In this document: in pieces, positions 22,359 through 32,844 of the stretch
Layout: each line of letters begins with the position of its first letter
Numbering within the stretch: position 1 is the stretch's first letter
NCBI GenBank assembly: GCA_043228905.1
Contig: JBHGNT010000008.1
Span: 16,058,001-16,122,000, forward strand
Direction of reading: 5' to 3'
Length of the DNA stretch: 64,000 bases
Source: Azolla caroliniana
Lineage: Eukaryota > Polypodiophyta
Notes under the pieces: generated by a model
Database searches by the model: none
The model's input: only the letters and a program-made list of their open reading frames with translations
Told to the model about the DNA's origin: nothing
Translations under genes and position numbers: made by a program

Positions 22359-22925
22359 CGATGCAATCATCTCCAAGGCAAACATATAACCCTGTCCCAA
22401 CTCCAAGGCAAACACGTAGTCCAACCCCAATGGATAGTCCTACACCCATGGAGATTGATATGACCCAACGATGAGGACCATTGTCAGATGAAAAGAAGCA
22501 ACGGCGCTGAGCAAATGGTATGTGCTTATATTGACGAGATCTAAGCCCAAATGGAACAATTTCATTCCGACCTTCGTAGTGATGTGAAAGACTTACTTCT
22601 TACCTTTCCTGAGGATCCAAAATCACTTACAAAAGCTATTAGTCGAGCAATATGGTGTGATAATTGGCTTTTTGAGCGTCGATGTGAGTGACAACAACAA
22701 ATAACAAGATCAAGATTCACACCAACTTATGCATTAGTAACGGCGCAATCATCTCCAAGGTAAACATATAGTCCCCCTCCAAGGCAAACATATACTTCAA
22801 TCCCAATGGATAGTGCTACACCCATGGAGATTGATATGACCCAACGACAAGGACCGTTATCGGACGAAGAGAAGCAACAATGCCGAGCAGACTGTCTGTG
22901 CTTATATTGTGGAGGTCTAGGACAT
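22165..22925 (+). repeat. 381-bp tandem duplication across H gag/zinc knuckle
   Basis: CAATTTCGTTCC at 22,176 and CAATTTCATTCC at 22,557 begin matching tracts that continue through GTGATGTGAAAGACTTAC and CCCATGGAGATTGATATGAC to the zinc-knuckle start. The upstream copy has extra stops. The downstream copy keeps the knuckle. Confidence 0.88.
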
Positions 22926-23099
22926 ACAATCATTCATTGCCCCCATAAGCGGAGATGTCAGGTAAATCAAATTCACTATGACAATAAAAATGAGTCCAAC
23001 ATTTTAGAAACAGCCAGTGATTCTAATATTATGAATAATCCACCTTTGTCAAATAAGTTTGAAGTCCTAAGACAATTAGAAGAGGAGTCAAACAAATAA
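22806..23099 (+). pseudogene. Chromovirus H zinc knuckle
   Basis: Encodes CLYCGGLGHTIIHC, an intact CX2CX4HX4C nucleic-acid-binding knuckle at the Gag C-terminus, followed by a linker (LSNKFEVLRQLEEESNK) and a TAA at 23,097. Confidence 0.8.
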
Positions 23100-23125
23100 G
23101 TCTAGCCAAAATAGGAGCCATTTGG

Positions 23126-23620
23126 TTGGACAACCCTAGATCTGTCCAACCTAGAGTAGGTTCCATTTCTTCCAAGCATGTTAGTAAGGTCTTCTCAACG
23201 CAAGTACAAGTTAGGACACCAAGTTGTCAACTTCAAGTCCAAGCTCTCTCAGATACTGGAGCCAAATCTTGTTTCATGGATAGATATTTACCAAATATCC
23301 TTGCATACACTTCCTTGCCCAGTTTCCATAGTAGTGATTGATGGACATCCCATAGCTTCTGGGAAGATATTCGAAGATTTTGAACCAGATATTCGATGAT
23401 TTAACATGTGTAGTTTCCTTTAACATAATTCGTAGCCCCGTGCATCCAATTGTCCTCGGTTTGCGATGGTTCAAGCTACATAACCCAAGAATCGATTGGA
23501 GGAGGCTCGAAATTTGGTGCCCTGTAGCAGAAACATCATTTCCAAGGATTGAACCAAATATTATTCTCATAAAGAATATAGTTCTACTAATGCACCATCT
23601 CCTTTTTATTGAATTTCCAC
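23126..23620 (+). pseudogene. Chromovirus H aspartic protease
   Basis: The frame at 23,126-23,341 contains CQLQVQALSDTGAKSCFMD, the DTGA protease active site. A frameshift follows. The segment at about 23,400-23,560 gives CVVSFNIIRSPVHPIVLG and RWFKLHNPRIDW, the usual end of a gypsy protease (LG..WL..HNP.IDW). Confidence 0.8.
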
Positions 23621-23699
23621 TATCACATTGCAACAATTATGCCAACGGGGAGGAACGGAGGAACTTTTCTTGTTTGCAGTATCAGTGTCACTTCTAGTG

Positions 23700-24496
23700 C
23701 CACTCAAGGGAATTCAGACATCCAAATTCCCAAAAAATATCAAGAATATGCAGATGTTTTCGACAAAGTCAAAGGTAGTGTACTTACAAAACATCAGTCA
23801 TACGACTATCCCATTGACCTCCAACTAGGAAAAGAGCCATCATGGGGTCCAATCTACAATATGTCACCAACTAAGCTTGAGGTTCTTCAAGCATACATCG
23901 AGGAGAATCTTGCACATGGGTTTATTCGACATTCAAAGTCTCCAGCTGGTGCTCCTATCTTTTTTGTGAAGAAAAAGGACGGCTCGCTTCGTTTGGTTGT
24001 GGACTATCGAGGATTAAATAAAGTCACCATAAGAAATATGTATGCTCTTCGTTTAATCTCTAGTCTTTTAGAGCGCATTGGTGGGGCAAAGAATTTTACA
24101 AAAATTGATCTAAGGGGTGCATATAATCTTGTTCGAATTCAACTGGTAGATGAGTAGAAAATTGCATTTCGCACTTAGTATGGTCATTTCGAGTATACAA
24201 TCATGCCTTTCGGGCTCACAAATGCACCCATAATTTTCTAAAACACAGGAGGAGCATGATGTGTTGATTTACTCTAAAACATTATCTACTTAGATGATCT
24301 GTTGATTTACTCTAAAACACAGGAGGAGCATGATGTACATGTGTGGAAAGTACTTGAACACCTAAGAAAGTATGGTCTTTATGCCAAACTTGAGAAGTGT
24401 AGTTTTGACTACAAACAAGTTAAATTCTTGGGTTACACTATTTCAACCAAGGGTATCTTCATGGATTCAACAAAAGTCCAAACAATATTGGAATGA
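23700..24496 (+). pseudogene. Chromovirus H reverse transcriptase
   Basis: Open to 24,157 and then broken by stops. RT motifs in order: IPKKYQEYADVFDK, YPIDLQLGKEP, GFIRHSKSPAGAPIFFVKKK, LRLVVDYRGLNKVTI, FTKIDLRGAYNLVRI, FEYTIMPFGLTNAP, YLDDLLIYS (catalytic) and KYGLYAKLEKCSF. A ~36-bp local duplication around 24,246-24,340 repeats TGTTGATTTACTCTAAAACA on both sides of the YLDD box. Confidence 0.9.
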
Positions 24497-25160
24497 AAAC
24501 CCCCACGTTCAATTTGAGATGTCTAGTGCTTCCTTGGATTTGCCAACTTCTATCAAAAATTCATAGGTAATTATTCAAAGATTGTGTTGCCTCTCACCCA
24601 ACTCACCAAGAAAAATCAAGCATTTGTTTGGACTACTGAAGAGGACACAACCTTTACTCGACTCAAAGAGGCATTCACATTAGCTCCTATCTTAGTGCAT
24701 ATTGATCCCGAAAGCCATTCACTATTGAGGCAGATGCATTAGACTTTGCATTGGGAAGTATCCTATCACAACCAGGCAAGGATGGGTAGTCTCAGCCAGT
24801 CGCATTTCACTCAAGAAAATTTAATGTTTCGGAGATAAACTATGAGGTGCATACCAAGGAGTTACTAGCTATGGTTGACTCTTTTGAGCAATGGCAACAT
24901 TTGTTGGAAGGATTGCCTGATCAAATAATCATTTATAATGATCACAAAAACCTTACATATTTTCAAATGGCTTGAGTGTTAAATAGGAGACAAGCTCGGT
25001 GGGCACAATTTCTAACTCGTTTTGATTTCAAGATCATTTTCCACCTAGGGAAACAAGAAGGGAAAGCAGATGCTTTGTCTTGGAGTTCATATCTGGCACT
25101 TCGACCTGGAGATCCAACCTTCAACAATCAAAAGCAGATTCTCCTAGGACCATAAAAGCT
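24497..25160 (+). pseudogene. Chromovirus H RNase H
   Basis: Frame-shifted blocks read FANFYQKFI, LPLTQLTKKNQAFVWT, FTRLKEAFTLAPIL, then EADALDFALGSILSQPGKDG, FHSRKFNVSEINYEVHTKEL and [19 protein letters not shown]. This is the order of a gypsy RNase H, with at least three frameshifts or stops. Confidence 0.85.
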
Positions 25161-25379
25161 ACAGGCAACAAGAATTTATGCCACGCCACTTGATTCAAGC
25201 CTTCTTGATACTATTCGGCATTAACTTCCCTCTGATGATTTAGCTAAGAATGTCTTAGCCCACATTGGTTCAAGCCATGCATCTCGCTCCACATTGCAAG
25301 GGTCATCTCAACACTATCAAGACTTCAAGTGGCAATATGACTTACTCTTCTATAAGAATCTCTTTTATGTCCTTGACGG

Positions 25380-25986
25380 ATCACCCTAACTTCAAGTGTT
25401 AGAGCACTATCATGATGCCCCTATGGCTGGACATTTTTGTATTCCCAAGACCATTGAGCTGGTGAAACGCTCGTTTTGGTGGCCTTAATTGCAAAAAATT
25501 GTCGAAGATAATGTTCACACATATGACACCTAATGTCGAGCCAAAATTCCCAAGCATAATCCTTATGGCTTGTTACAACCGTTACCACCTCCAACCAAGC
25601 CATGATAGTCTATTTCTATGGATTTCATTGTGGTTCTCCCACCTTTAACAAGCTTTGATACTATTTTAATAGTAGCGGATCGATTTACCAAGATGGCAGA
25701 TCTGTAATGAAATCCATAGAAATAGACTGCCAAGATGGCACATTTGTTTCCATGTGTAAAGTGCATCAATAGTCAAGAAACCGCAGATATCATTATGTGT
25801 GAAGTGTTTCGACATTATGGTCTTCCAGACGATACAATTAGCGATCGTGGTCCTCAATTTATCTCTCACTTTTGGAAGCACTTATGGACACCTCAAAATC
25901 TCCTGCAAACTCTCTTCGCCTTATCATTCATAAACAGGCAGACAAATAGAGCGCACAAATAAAATGCTCGGGCAGTATCTTCGATG
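25380..25986 (+). pseudogene. Chromovirus H integrase, first half
   Basis: Contains the HHCC zinc region (EHYHDAPMAGHFCIPKTIELV, RSFWWP), MDFIVVLPPLTSFD (first D), ADRFTKMA, GLPDDTISDRGPQF (second D) and, in another frame, QIERTNKMLGQYLR. It is interrupted at 25,986, and the continuation CFISYQQDDWSN starts at 55,905. The two halves join exactly once one GATG is removed. Confidence 0.9.
25607..25727. repeat. Inverted templated duplication inside H integrase
   Basis: AGTCTATTTCTATGGATTTC at 25,607 recurs as its reverse complement at 25,705-25,727. The flanking word CCAAGATGGCA occurs directly at 25,689 and 25,729. A ~40-bp piece was therefore inserted in inverted orientation, as in template switching during repair. 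Confidence 0.8.
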
Positions 25987-26238
25987 AACACGTTCACGTT
26001 CACAAGTGGAAGGATCCCACATTACACTTGTAGATTACTTTTATAATCTTGCAATTTTAGGCAATTTTTAGAAACTTGATACACTAGCATCACATGTTTT
26101 AAATAGAATATAAAATTTGCTATTTTTTTGAGATTTAACAAGTGTTATAATGATCATTTCTAAAATTGAATAGTTTTTCAATAAATGTTTAAATGTTGAT
26201 GGTCTTTAGATATGAAATGTAGTTAACTTGAAGAAAAT

Positions 26239-26659
26239 TGTAAAAGTTAATATGCGGAAGCTTGGATAAACCGGCTCAACCGGATAACAACAATAAAACA
26301 GAAATGAAGGTTTAATGGAAGCTTAAGAATACATAGTACGGGAGAGCTAGAGAGAGCAGAATCGCATAAACTCAATTCAAAATAACAATACTTTGTACAT
26401 AAAAACAACCTACATAACACTTTTTATAGAAGTCCTTAAAGGATTGATAGAAGTACTTACAAGTACTTCAATGCTTTGACACTAACTCCAAGGAATCTTC
26501 CTACGTACTAGGCTAAGATTGTAGACCTCTAATCACCTACCAGTTACAATCTGATCCGTCTCTCCGATCATGCTCTTGGTTCCAGATACGGATCCGGATA
26601 CCAATCGAGCTCCAACTTATTCAGCCGATCCGGAACTAGTTGAGCTTGTCCGCTCAACA
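26239..26659 (-). repeat. 3' LTR of F2 copia D
   Basis: On the minus strand it starts TGTTGAGCGGACAAG at 26,659, preceded by the polypurine tract TTGAGGGGGAG, and ends CTTTTACA at 26,239. It is closely similar along its length to the LTR at 53,924-54,383. Confidence 0.88.
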
Positions 26660-28020
26660 CTCCCCCTCAAGCTCAACTTGAGGTCGGATCGTGGTGTTAG
26701 TGTTTGTGGTCCTTCTCTCTGGCTCCTCCTGGTGTCTTCCTGCCTTGCTCGTGCTCCTCGACCTGTTTGGTCCCGCTTTCCGCGACTTGTCCGGTTCCGC
26801 GCCTATCGACCTTCTCGGTCGGCTTGTCTGCTCATAAGGCCCATCTCAGCTTCATCACTATTGCGACTTTGACGCTTCTTGACCCGTCGGTTCGTCCGTG
26901 TCAGTGTTGGCTTCAGTTGCCTTCTTGTCCGTTTGGCCTTTAGTTGATTTGGCTTCTCCGCATCGAACTCCTCTTCCGAATCGGGTGCCTCCGATTCAAT
27001 CCAACTCTTGTTCAATGTGCCGACATCTTTAGTCAACTCGGCTGCGTTTTTCTTCTTGTCTCCCCCCACTTCGTTTATTTCCTTCTGTCCGGCTGCTTGT
27101 CTGGTGCCATTTTCTGCTTTCCTAGTTTCCATTCTAGTTCTGGTTCCGGTTCTCCCCGTATCAGTACCAGTTCTCCCCCTCAAGTGTTGCATGTCGAAAT
27201 GCTGAAGATTAAGCATCTCCGAAAAATGTTGCAACTTGTTGGCTTCAAGTGCCTTGGTGAAGATGTCGGCAACATGCAGATCTGTTCGTACATACAGGAG
27301 TTCAACTTCACCAGTGAGGACCCACTCGCACACAAAGTGATAATGCACTTCTATGTGCTTTGTCCGAGCATGGAACACGGGGTTCTTGGCTAGCTGCTTG
27401 CTGCTCATGTTGTCCCAGTAGATCGGGATCAGAGTTGGTACTTCGATCTAGAGGTCTTGCAACAGCTGCCGAAGCTAGATGGTTTTAGAGGTGGCAACGG
27501 TAATGCCCCGATATTTAGCCTCAGTGCTCGGTAGAGCCACTATCGGCTACTTTTTACTACTCCATGCAACAACCGCGCTACCAAGGGAGAACATTTAATC
27601 GGAAGTGGACCGACGATTCGACGCATCACCGACCCAATTGGCATCTATATAGCCGACTAGCTTCGCGGTTATACCGTGTCGGTATAACAGTCCTCGGTCC
27701 TTAGTGCCGCTAACATACCTCAGTATTCGGTGCACGCACTGAAGGTGTTGCACAGTTGGCTCATGCATGAATTGACTAATCACTCCAACCAGATAGCTAA
27801 TGTCGGGTTAGGTGATCGTTAAATAAATAAGACTTCCGACAATTTGTCAGAACCATTTCTCATCGCAGGCCGGTCCGGAGCCGGGATGAAGCTTCAGGTT
27901 CCGGTCTAGGGGTGTGGGGATTGGTTGGCAATCAGTCATGCCGAACTTAAACAATATATTCAACACGTAACGTCTCTAGGACAACAATATGCTGTCGGGG
28001 GTATGGATCACTTCATCTAG
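26660..28020 (-). pseudogene. F2 copia D: RT end, RNase H and basic C-terminal extension
   Basis: From 28,020 downward the minus strand gives LLSQRRYVLNILFKFGMTD with stops, then GSLIYLTIT, HRILRYVSGTKDRG (27,783-27,595) and the RNase H tail ARTKHIEVHYHF, ADIFTKALEANKLQHF (27,408 on). After LRGRT the frame continues about 120 residues as a charged, mainly basic extension (KKKNAAELTKDVG, NKSWIESEAPDSEEEF, KAKRTRRQLKP, RVKKRQSRNSDE, LMSRQADREGR). That extension matches the other F2 copy at 5,160-5,640. Confidence 0.82.
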
Positions 28021-28030
28021 AGGAAGTAAT

Positions 28031-28321
28031 TGTTGGCATAAAAGGCTGACTCCTTCCACTTTGTATCCTAGTGTGAACTCCTCCATATAGTTAGGGCTTA
28101 GTATATAAGCGATAACCTAACGTTGTAAAGAGGATCACTTGATCATCCTGTACGTCGAGTCTTTGAGAGAGAGAGAGAGAAAACAAAAATAAAGAGAGCT
28201 TCCATTAAAGCTTCATCTGTGTGTCTATTATCTGTCTATATCTTCTTGCCTTCCCTTTATGTTGTTTGTTGAGCACAACTGACAGGTCCTCACATACGTT
28301 TCTGCTCATATTTGTCCTTCA
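28031..28321 (+). repeat. 5' LTR of F5 copia
   Basis: Starts TGTTGGCATAAAAGG and ends TCCTTCA. It matches the opposite-strand LTR at 20,747-21,013. A GA microsatellite lies at 28,164-28,182. It is inserted into copia D at about 28,020-28,030. Confidence 0.75.
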
Positions 28322-28323
28322 AC

Positions 28324-28335
28324 TAGTATTAGAGC
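28324..28335 (+). other. Degenerate primer-binding site (F5)
   Basis: TAGTATTAGAGC differs at two positions from the standard copia TGGTATCAGAGC and lies two bases inside the LTR. Confidence 0.7.
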
Positions 28336-28420
28336 GATCCGGAGCTCGACGACAACAAACAACAAAAAAAAGCTGAAAGGAAAAAGACCAGGTTAGCAAA
28401 TCTCACTTTCAAAAGAATCA

Positions 28421-28688
28421 TGGCATCAACATCTGGTACGGGAATTGAGATCCGAAAATTCGACGGCAAAAACTTTGCCCTATGGAAGGAGATGATGCAG
28501 GATGTACTAATTATTTGAAGACAAGTCGAGGCCATTCGAGACTACGAAAAGCCTGCTTCAATGTCAGGCGATGAGTGGAGATCAATGGACGAAATCGCAC
28601 GCTCCACAATTTGAATGCACCTAGCCAAAAATGTCTACTTCAACATGGCAAAAGAGACGACATCGTTCGCATTATGGGAGAACCGTAT
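28421..28688 (+). pseudogene. F5 copia gag N-terminus, truncated
   Basis: The ATG at 28,421 gives MASTSGTGIEIRKFDGKNF, ALWKEMMQDVLI, then stops (28,516; 28,612) in an otherwise continuous frame. It runs through RQVEAIRDYEKPASM, WRSMDEIARSTI and HLAKNVYFNMAKETTSFALWE. This is the standard copia Gag start (F.G.N...WK..M). Copia similarity ends at about 28,688, where G2-type sequence begins. Confidence 0.8.
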
Positions 28689-28689
28689 A

Positions 28690-30118
28690 TGGACCTGACG
28701 AGAGGTATGAGGTTGGCGAGGCGGCCATGAACCGTATACGAACCCGACCGATAGAGTCGGCAAGACAAAGATCGGACACGCTTGGTACACGAGTAGGTGA
28801 CCCAACAAATTGGTGGCCCAAGAAGGATCCTTCACACCTGTCTGGAGACCCCGGCAGTTTGGCCGACGTGGCAATGTGAGACCGAGGGTAATGGAAGGTG
28901 GCAACAAGGGGACGAAGGCGGCAACAACAAAAGCACCAAATAGCCGAAGTGTCACGTGAACGAAGGAGGCCATGCGGGCTGGAACGCGACGATGGTGGTC
29001 TTCTGGTAAGTTGCCGGGGACACCCCGTCAAGGATCATTGTGCCAAGCCGGGAAAGGCACACCGGAAAGCGGATCGGAAGACGAGCGTGTGGCCATCGAG
29101 GGCCAAAGCAAAGCATGGGTATGGGACGGCGTTCGGCACAGGCGGTGCGGAACAAGGAAGGTGGAAGACGCCACACGGAGGTGTCGGGAATGAGAGCATG
29201 GGCGCGTAACAGACTACACGGATTGGAGACCGGAAACAGGATCGAGGGCCAGAGAATGATCCTCCACACCTGCTTCAGAGATCTCGGCGGCTCAGTCGGA
29301 GTGGCAACAACTGGCGTGGCAAGCCAAACCCGAAGTAACAAGCTAGTGGGGGCGAGGGGACGACGCCAAGCGGAAGGCTCCGAACCGGTGGCAACAACAC
29401 AAGACGAAAGTGACCAAGCGGGCTACTACGGGGTGTTCCTCGGACGTGGAGGACACTGGTATGCGGAGTAGCGGCGATGCACGATTTGGCCGGGCGAGGG
29501 CCGATGACACGTGCATGGGAAGTAACCGGAGTTCGGCATGGGCGGTGCCGTACACGAGAAGGGGATGCGCGGCACACGAAGGTGCCGGAGCGGGATTACA
29601 GGCGCGAAGATGGGTTGCCGGTCTAGGTGATCTCATGTAGAAGGCCGGAGAGGGATCCTCCACACTGGTTCCGGAGACTTTGGCAGTTCGGCCGCTGTGG
29701 CAACGTAAGACCAAGGAGAAGGCAGGTGGCGGCGAGGGGAAGAAAGCGATGGAGATCAGTGCAGAATGACAGTCGGGATGACGCGAAGGTCGGCGGAGGC
29801 CAAGCGGGCCATCACGGGTGCTCCTTGGACGGAGGGCACCGTGTATTCGAAAGGACAAGAAGCGTGCATGCGGTCGAAAGAAGGACCAACGGGGAGCACG
29901 CGCACTACGGGATCGCGACGAATGACCTACCGATGGGTCGAATGAGCCTATGGAGAGGCAAACGCACAGAAGGAACCGGAGCCAACGGTTTGGACCGGCG
30001 AGGCCAATGCGGCTGCCGGAATGCGGATTACGGAAGACTAGTTTCTCACCGGCTGGAATCTCTCACAGTTCCCCAAATTTGGCACGTACCAGCGGACGTG
30101 CGGTTTGGTGGGGGCGGA
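28690..30118 (+). mobile_element. G2-type LTR element interior, 5'-truncated
   Basis: GC-rich interior of a second G2 element. It carries a repeated module beginning GGATCCTTCACACCTGTCTG or close variants (about 28,827, 29,258 and 29,653), with CGTGGCAATGTGAGACC-type words and GTGGCAACAA runs. The same module occurs at about 39,750, 39,990, 40,130 and 40,590 in the complete G2 element. Several open frames exist on both strands but none has recognisable pol motifs. The end GGTTTGGTGGGGGCGGA (30,102-30,118) is identical to the polypurine tract of the complete copy. Confidence 0.7.
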
Positions 30119-31047
30119 TGTCGTGAAGATTCTGGGCTACAGCGAGAAACCGGGAGATATTGGAGGAATCGACGGAGCGCATCATGTGCACTTACCCTTG
30201 TATAAACGTGTGAATAATAGGGGTGCCTTTATGGCGCCGAATAGGAGTTAAGTTGGGATAGAGAACCCCATGTAATAAGGGATTTATCCCACATTGTTAC
30301 GCATCCCTCTCCTTGTTCTATAAAATGAAGGGAGTGTCCCTTGTAAAAGGGTTGCCCATTTTGAGTTAGAAGGGTATACCGTTAGATTTAGGGTTTGGTA
30401 GTTCTTGGTCTTCATCTTCTCTTATTCCCTTAGGGTTTGTACTTTGGTCTTCACTCTATTTCGTTTTAGGGTTTCATCTTGGTAGCTTTCTTCTTCTTCT
30501 TACTTTCTTGTTTTCGGTTAGGGTTCTTCGACTTCTTCTTCTCCTTCGTGTCTGTGTAGGGTTTAGCTCGGTGAAGAGCTTGTATGTTCAGTGGGGTTTG
30601 CTTCTGCTCGGTCTCTTGTGCAAGACCCCGCTTGGCGCGACGAGCCCGAGAGCTCCCCGATTGGCGGCTTGGCAACATACGGCTGTTGTAACCTAACCTA
30701 CCTTGGTCCGGCTCGAAGCCGGTATTGTATCTTGCACCTGTATTTATATATATATAAAAGGTTGTGCGTATTTGTGTCTATGTTGGTGTCGGGTGCGTTT
30801 CTTTCCCTTTGTTTCCTGTACATAAGAGGTGTGTGTTGAGTCGGTATTGCGCGCATGGTCTCTCTCTCTCTCTTCCTCGCTCGTGTTCGGTAGCCGCCGG
30901 TACATGTCCGGAATCACTCCAGGGTGTGCCATAACCAGTGTAGCCGGGACTGGAGAGAAGTCGGCTTCTCGACACCCATCTCTTCCTCATCCGAGACCCC
31001 CGTGGTCCCGCCCCTTCCTACACATACCCGCGGAATACCGCGACACC
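30119..31047 (+). repeat. 3' LTR of the 5'-truncated G2 element
   Basis: Starts TGTCGTGAAGATTCTGGGCT after the shared polypurine tract and ends ACACATACCCGCGG...GCGACA, paralleling the G2 LTRs at 37,953 and 41,791. A TATA box (CTATAAAATGAAGGG, about 30,320) is followed by at least five TAGGGTT telo-box-like words (30,384-30,565). It is more diverged and longer than the other G2 LTRs. Confidence 0.75.
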
Positions 31048-31091
31048 GTGTGCGAGAAAAAGGGATTAGGGTTTAGCGTTTAGCGTTTAGG
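31048..31091 (+). repeat. Short telomere-like TTTAGSG run
   Basis: GATTAGGGTTTAGCGTTTAG followed by CGTTTAGGG (about 31,065-31,090) resembles the plant telomere repeat TTTAGGG with two variant units. It sits exactly at the junction between the G2 LTR and gypsy-E gag. Confidence 0.55.
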
Positions 31092-31740
31092 GTGGAAACA
31101 CTGGACAAGGGGCTCAAGGTGCTTGATGTGTTTTCGACATTCGAAAGTCGATTCGGGAGGCTGTCTGCGAGAGATGAAGCTATCCTCGCACCGGATAAAG
31201 TAATCATGTTCTTACGAGCTGTGGACGTCTGGGACCAGAAAGATCTTGGAGTGCTTCTGGAGGATACGACTATTGAGAGCGGCCTCACCAATACATGGGA
31301 AAATGTGTGGGACATCGTCGCGTGATACACAAAGAGGGGGTAATGGCTCGGTAATGAAGAAAAGAGAATTTCGGAACCAATCTCGAGACCAAGACCTGTA
31401 TTGGAAGATCACCAACCATGACCTCGGGAGACTATGACCGAAAAGGAAATCGATGCTACCATGGCGGAGCAATTGCTGAAGGAGATGGAAAATCTCAAGA
31501 TTTCCATGGTGAAGAAATCGGAAGACCGTCCCACGAGTTCCAAGTATATGAACCATCGATGCATATGGTGCGATAGCACCGAACATGATGGGAAAGATTG
31601 CAATGAACACAAGCAGGCTCTACGATGGGATCTCATCTACAATGAGGGAAATCAGATCCATTTGATGGACTCTCAAAAGCCACTTCGATCGAACTTCTGA
31701 AAGGGCGGCATGAAGAAGGTCCTAGAGGAGGAGATGGCGG
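31092..31740 (+). pseudogene. Gypsy-E gag and zinc knuckle
   Basis: The open frame 31,092-31,325 contains VLDVFSTFESRFGRLSARDE, VIMFLRAVDVWDQKDLGVLL and LTNTWENVW, a Ty3/gypsy Gag core. The G2 Gag has a clearly related stretch (FECRFSQLSERDR, VFLFLKTVHREERIDILFEL). A second block (31,434-31,700) has HRCIWCDSTEHDGKDCNEH, a CCHC-like knuckle. The N-terminus and 5' LTR are missing. Confidence 0.75.
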
Positions 31741-32070
31741 CAAAAAGAAATTATGCGACAACTGCGGGAATACATGTGAGAGAGACATCTAATGCGAAGT
31801 CGTCTTTCTGGCCGGAAGTGCTAGAAATCTCTGAGAAAACCGACTCTGATGAAATCTAGAGCAACGCGGAAGACATCCGCGAAGCTACGGGATGGGAGTG
31901 CCCCGTAGATAAAAATAACATATACGCCTTATGTTAATTACATGAGGTGTATGTAAATGAGAAATGATGGTGCACGGATGATGCAGCCGGACCATCGAAG
32001 ACGCTAGAGAACTGGAATTCCGAAGGGAAAGGAAAAGGAAAAAGGACCCCTGCATTCAAACTCGCTTCGG
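31741..32070. other. Degraded gypsy-E linker
   Basis: Stop-rich sequence between the knuckle and protease blocks. Nothing else is recognisable. Confidence 0.4.
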
Positions 32071-32750
32071 GTGTTCGCAGAAAGAATCCTTGATAGTTGG
32101 GTGGAATTTTCTCTCCGAGAATTGCTCGGAATAGCAAAGAAAGAGTTCCACGATCTCTTCGTGGATCTCGTAAAAAGAAAGAGGCAATCTATGGAGGTAT
32201 TAAATGCTCCAAGGGTGAATGTGAATACCGTCCTAATGAATGACATGGAAGTGGAGGATCAGATTCCGAACTCCACTTACACAAAACCACAATGGGCCCG
32301 GGCAACTACGGAGACTCCAGTCTGGATTGGAAACATCAAAGAGCCCGTAGTTGCATTGATTGATCATGGATCGGAGATCAAAGTGATTTCCGAAGAGTCA
32401 ACCAGAAGGGGAAGTGGCCTATTAACACCAATCATGGATGGAAGATCCGGGTAGCCACTAAAGCAACATAAGATCTGTTTGCGGTTTGTCTGGATGTGAT
32501 GGTGAAGATCGGAGATGTGGAGATTGACCAAAATTTCTTCGTGCAAGATGAGGTCTCACATTTCGTGATCCTCGGGCAACCCTTTATCACGGCTTCACGG
32601 ATGGAAACAAATGTGCTCGATAACGGAGTGGCTTTTGCACGGATTCGGAGCCAGAGCAGAGGGAAAACCGTCCAATTCCTAACTGTTCCATCGAAACACG
32701 AAAGGAACAATAGAGAGCTCTTGTCCCAAACAAAAATGGATATTTAAAGC
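32071..32750 (+). pseudogene. Gypsy-E aspartic protease (DHG active site)
   Basis: 32,071-32,454 encodes LRELLGIAKKEFHDLFVDLVKRK and TPVWIGNIKEPVVALIDHG (D-H-G in place of D-T/S-G), then SEIKVIS. A frameshift leads to 32,496-32,747: VKIGDVEIDQNFFVQDE, FVILGQPFITASRMETNVLD, RSQSRGKTVQFLTV. The layout matches 3,060-3,750, so both are one lineage with an unusual protease triad. Confidence 0.8.
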
Positions 32751-32844
32751 GGACTATTGCGGAGTGGGGAAGTGATACCCACACAAGAAGAAAACTCTCT
32801 GAGCGAAACAACTGCGAATCAGTCTCGCTGGGGCATCTACGTAC

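Noticed and set aside
28898-30205. Long overlapping frames on both strands in GC-rich DNA
   Set aside because: High GC removes stops by chance. The frames overlap on opposite strands and show no known domain. The region is the interior of a G2 element.
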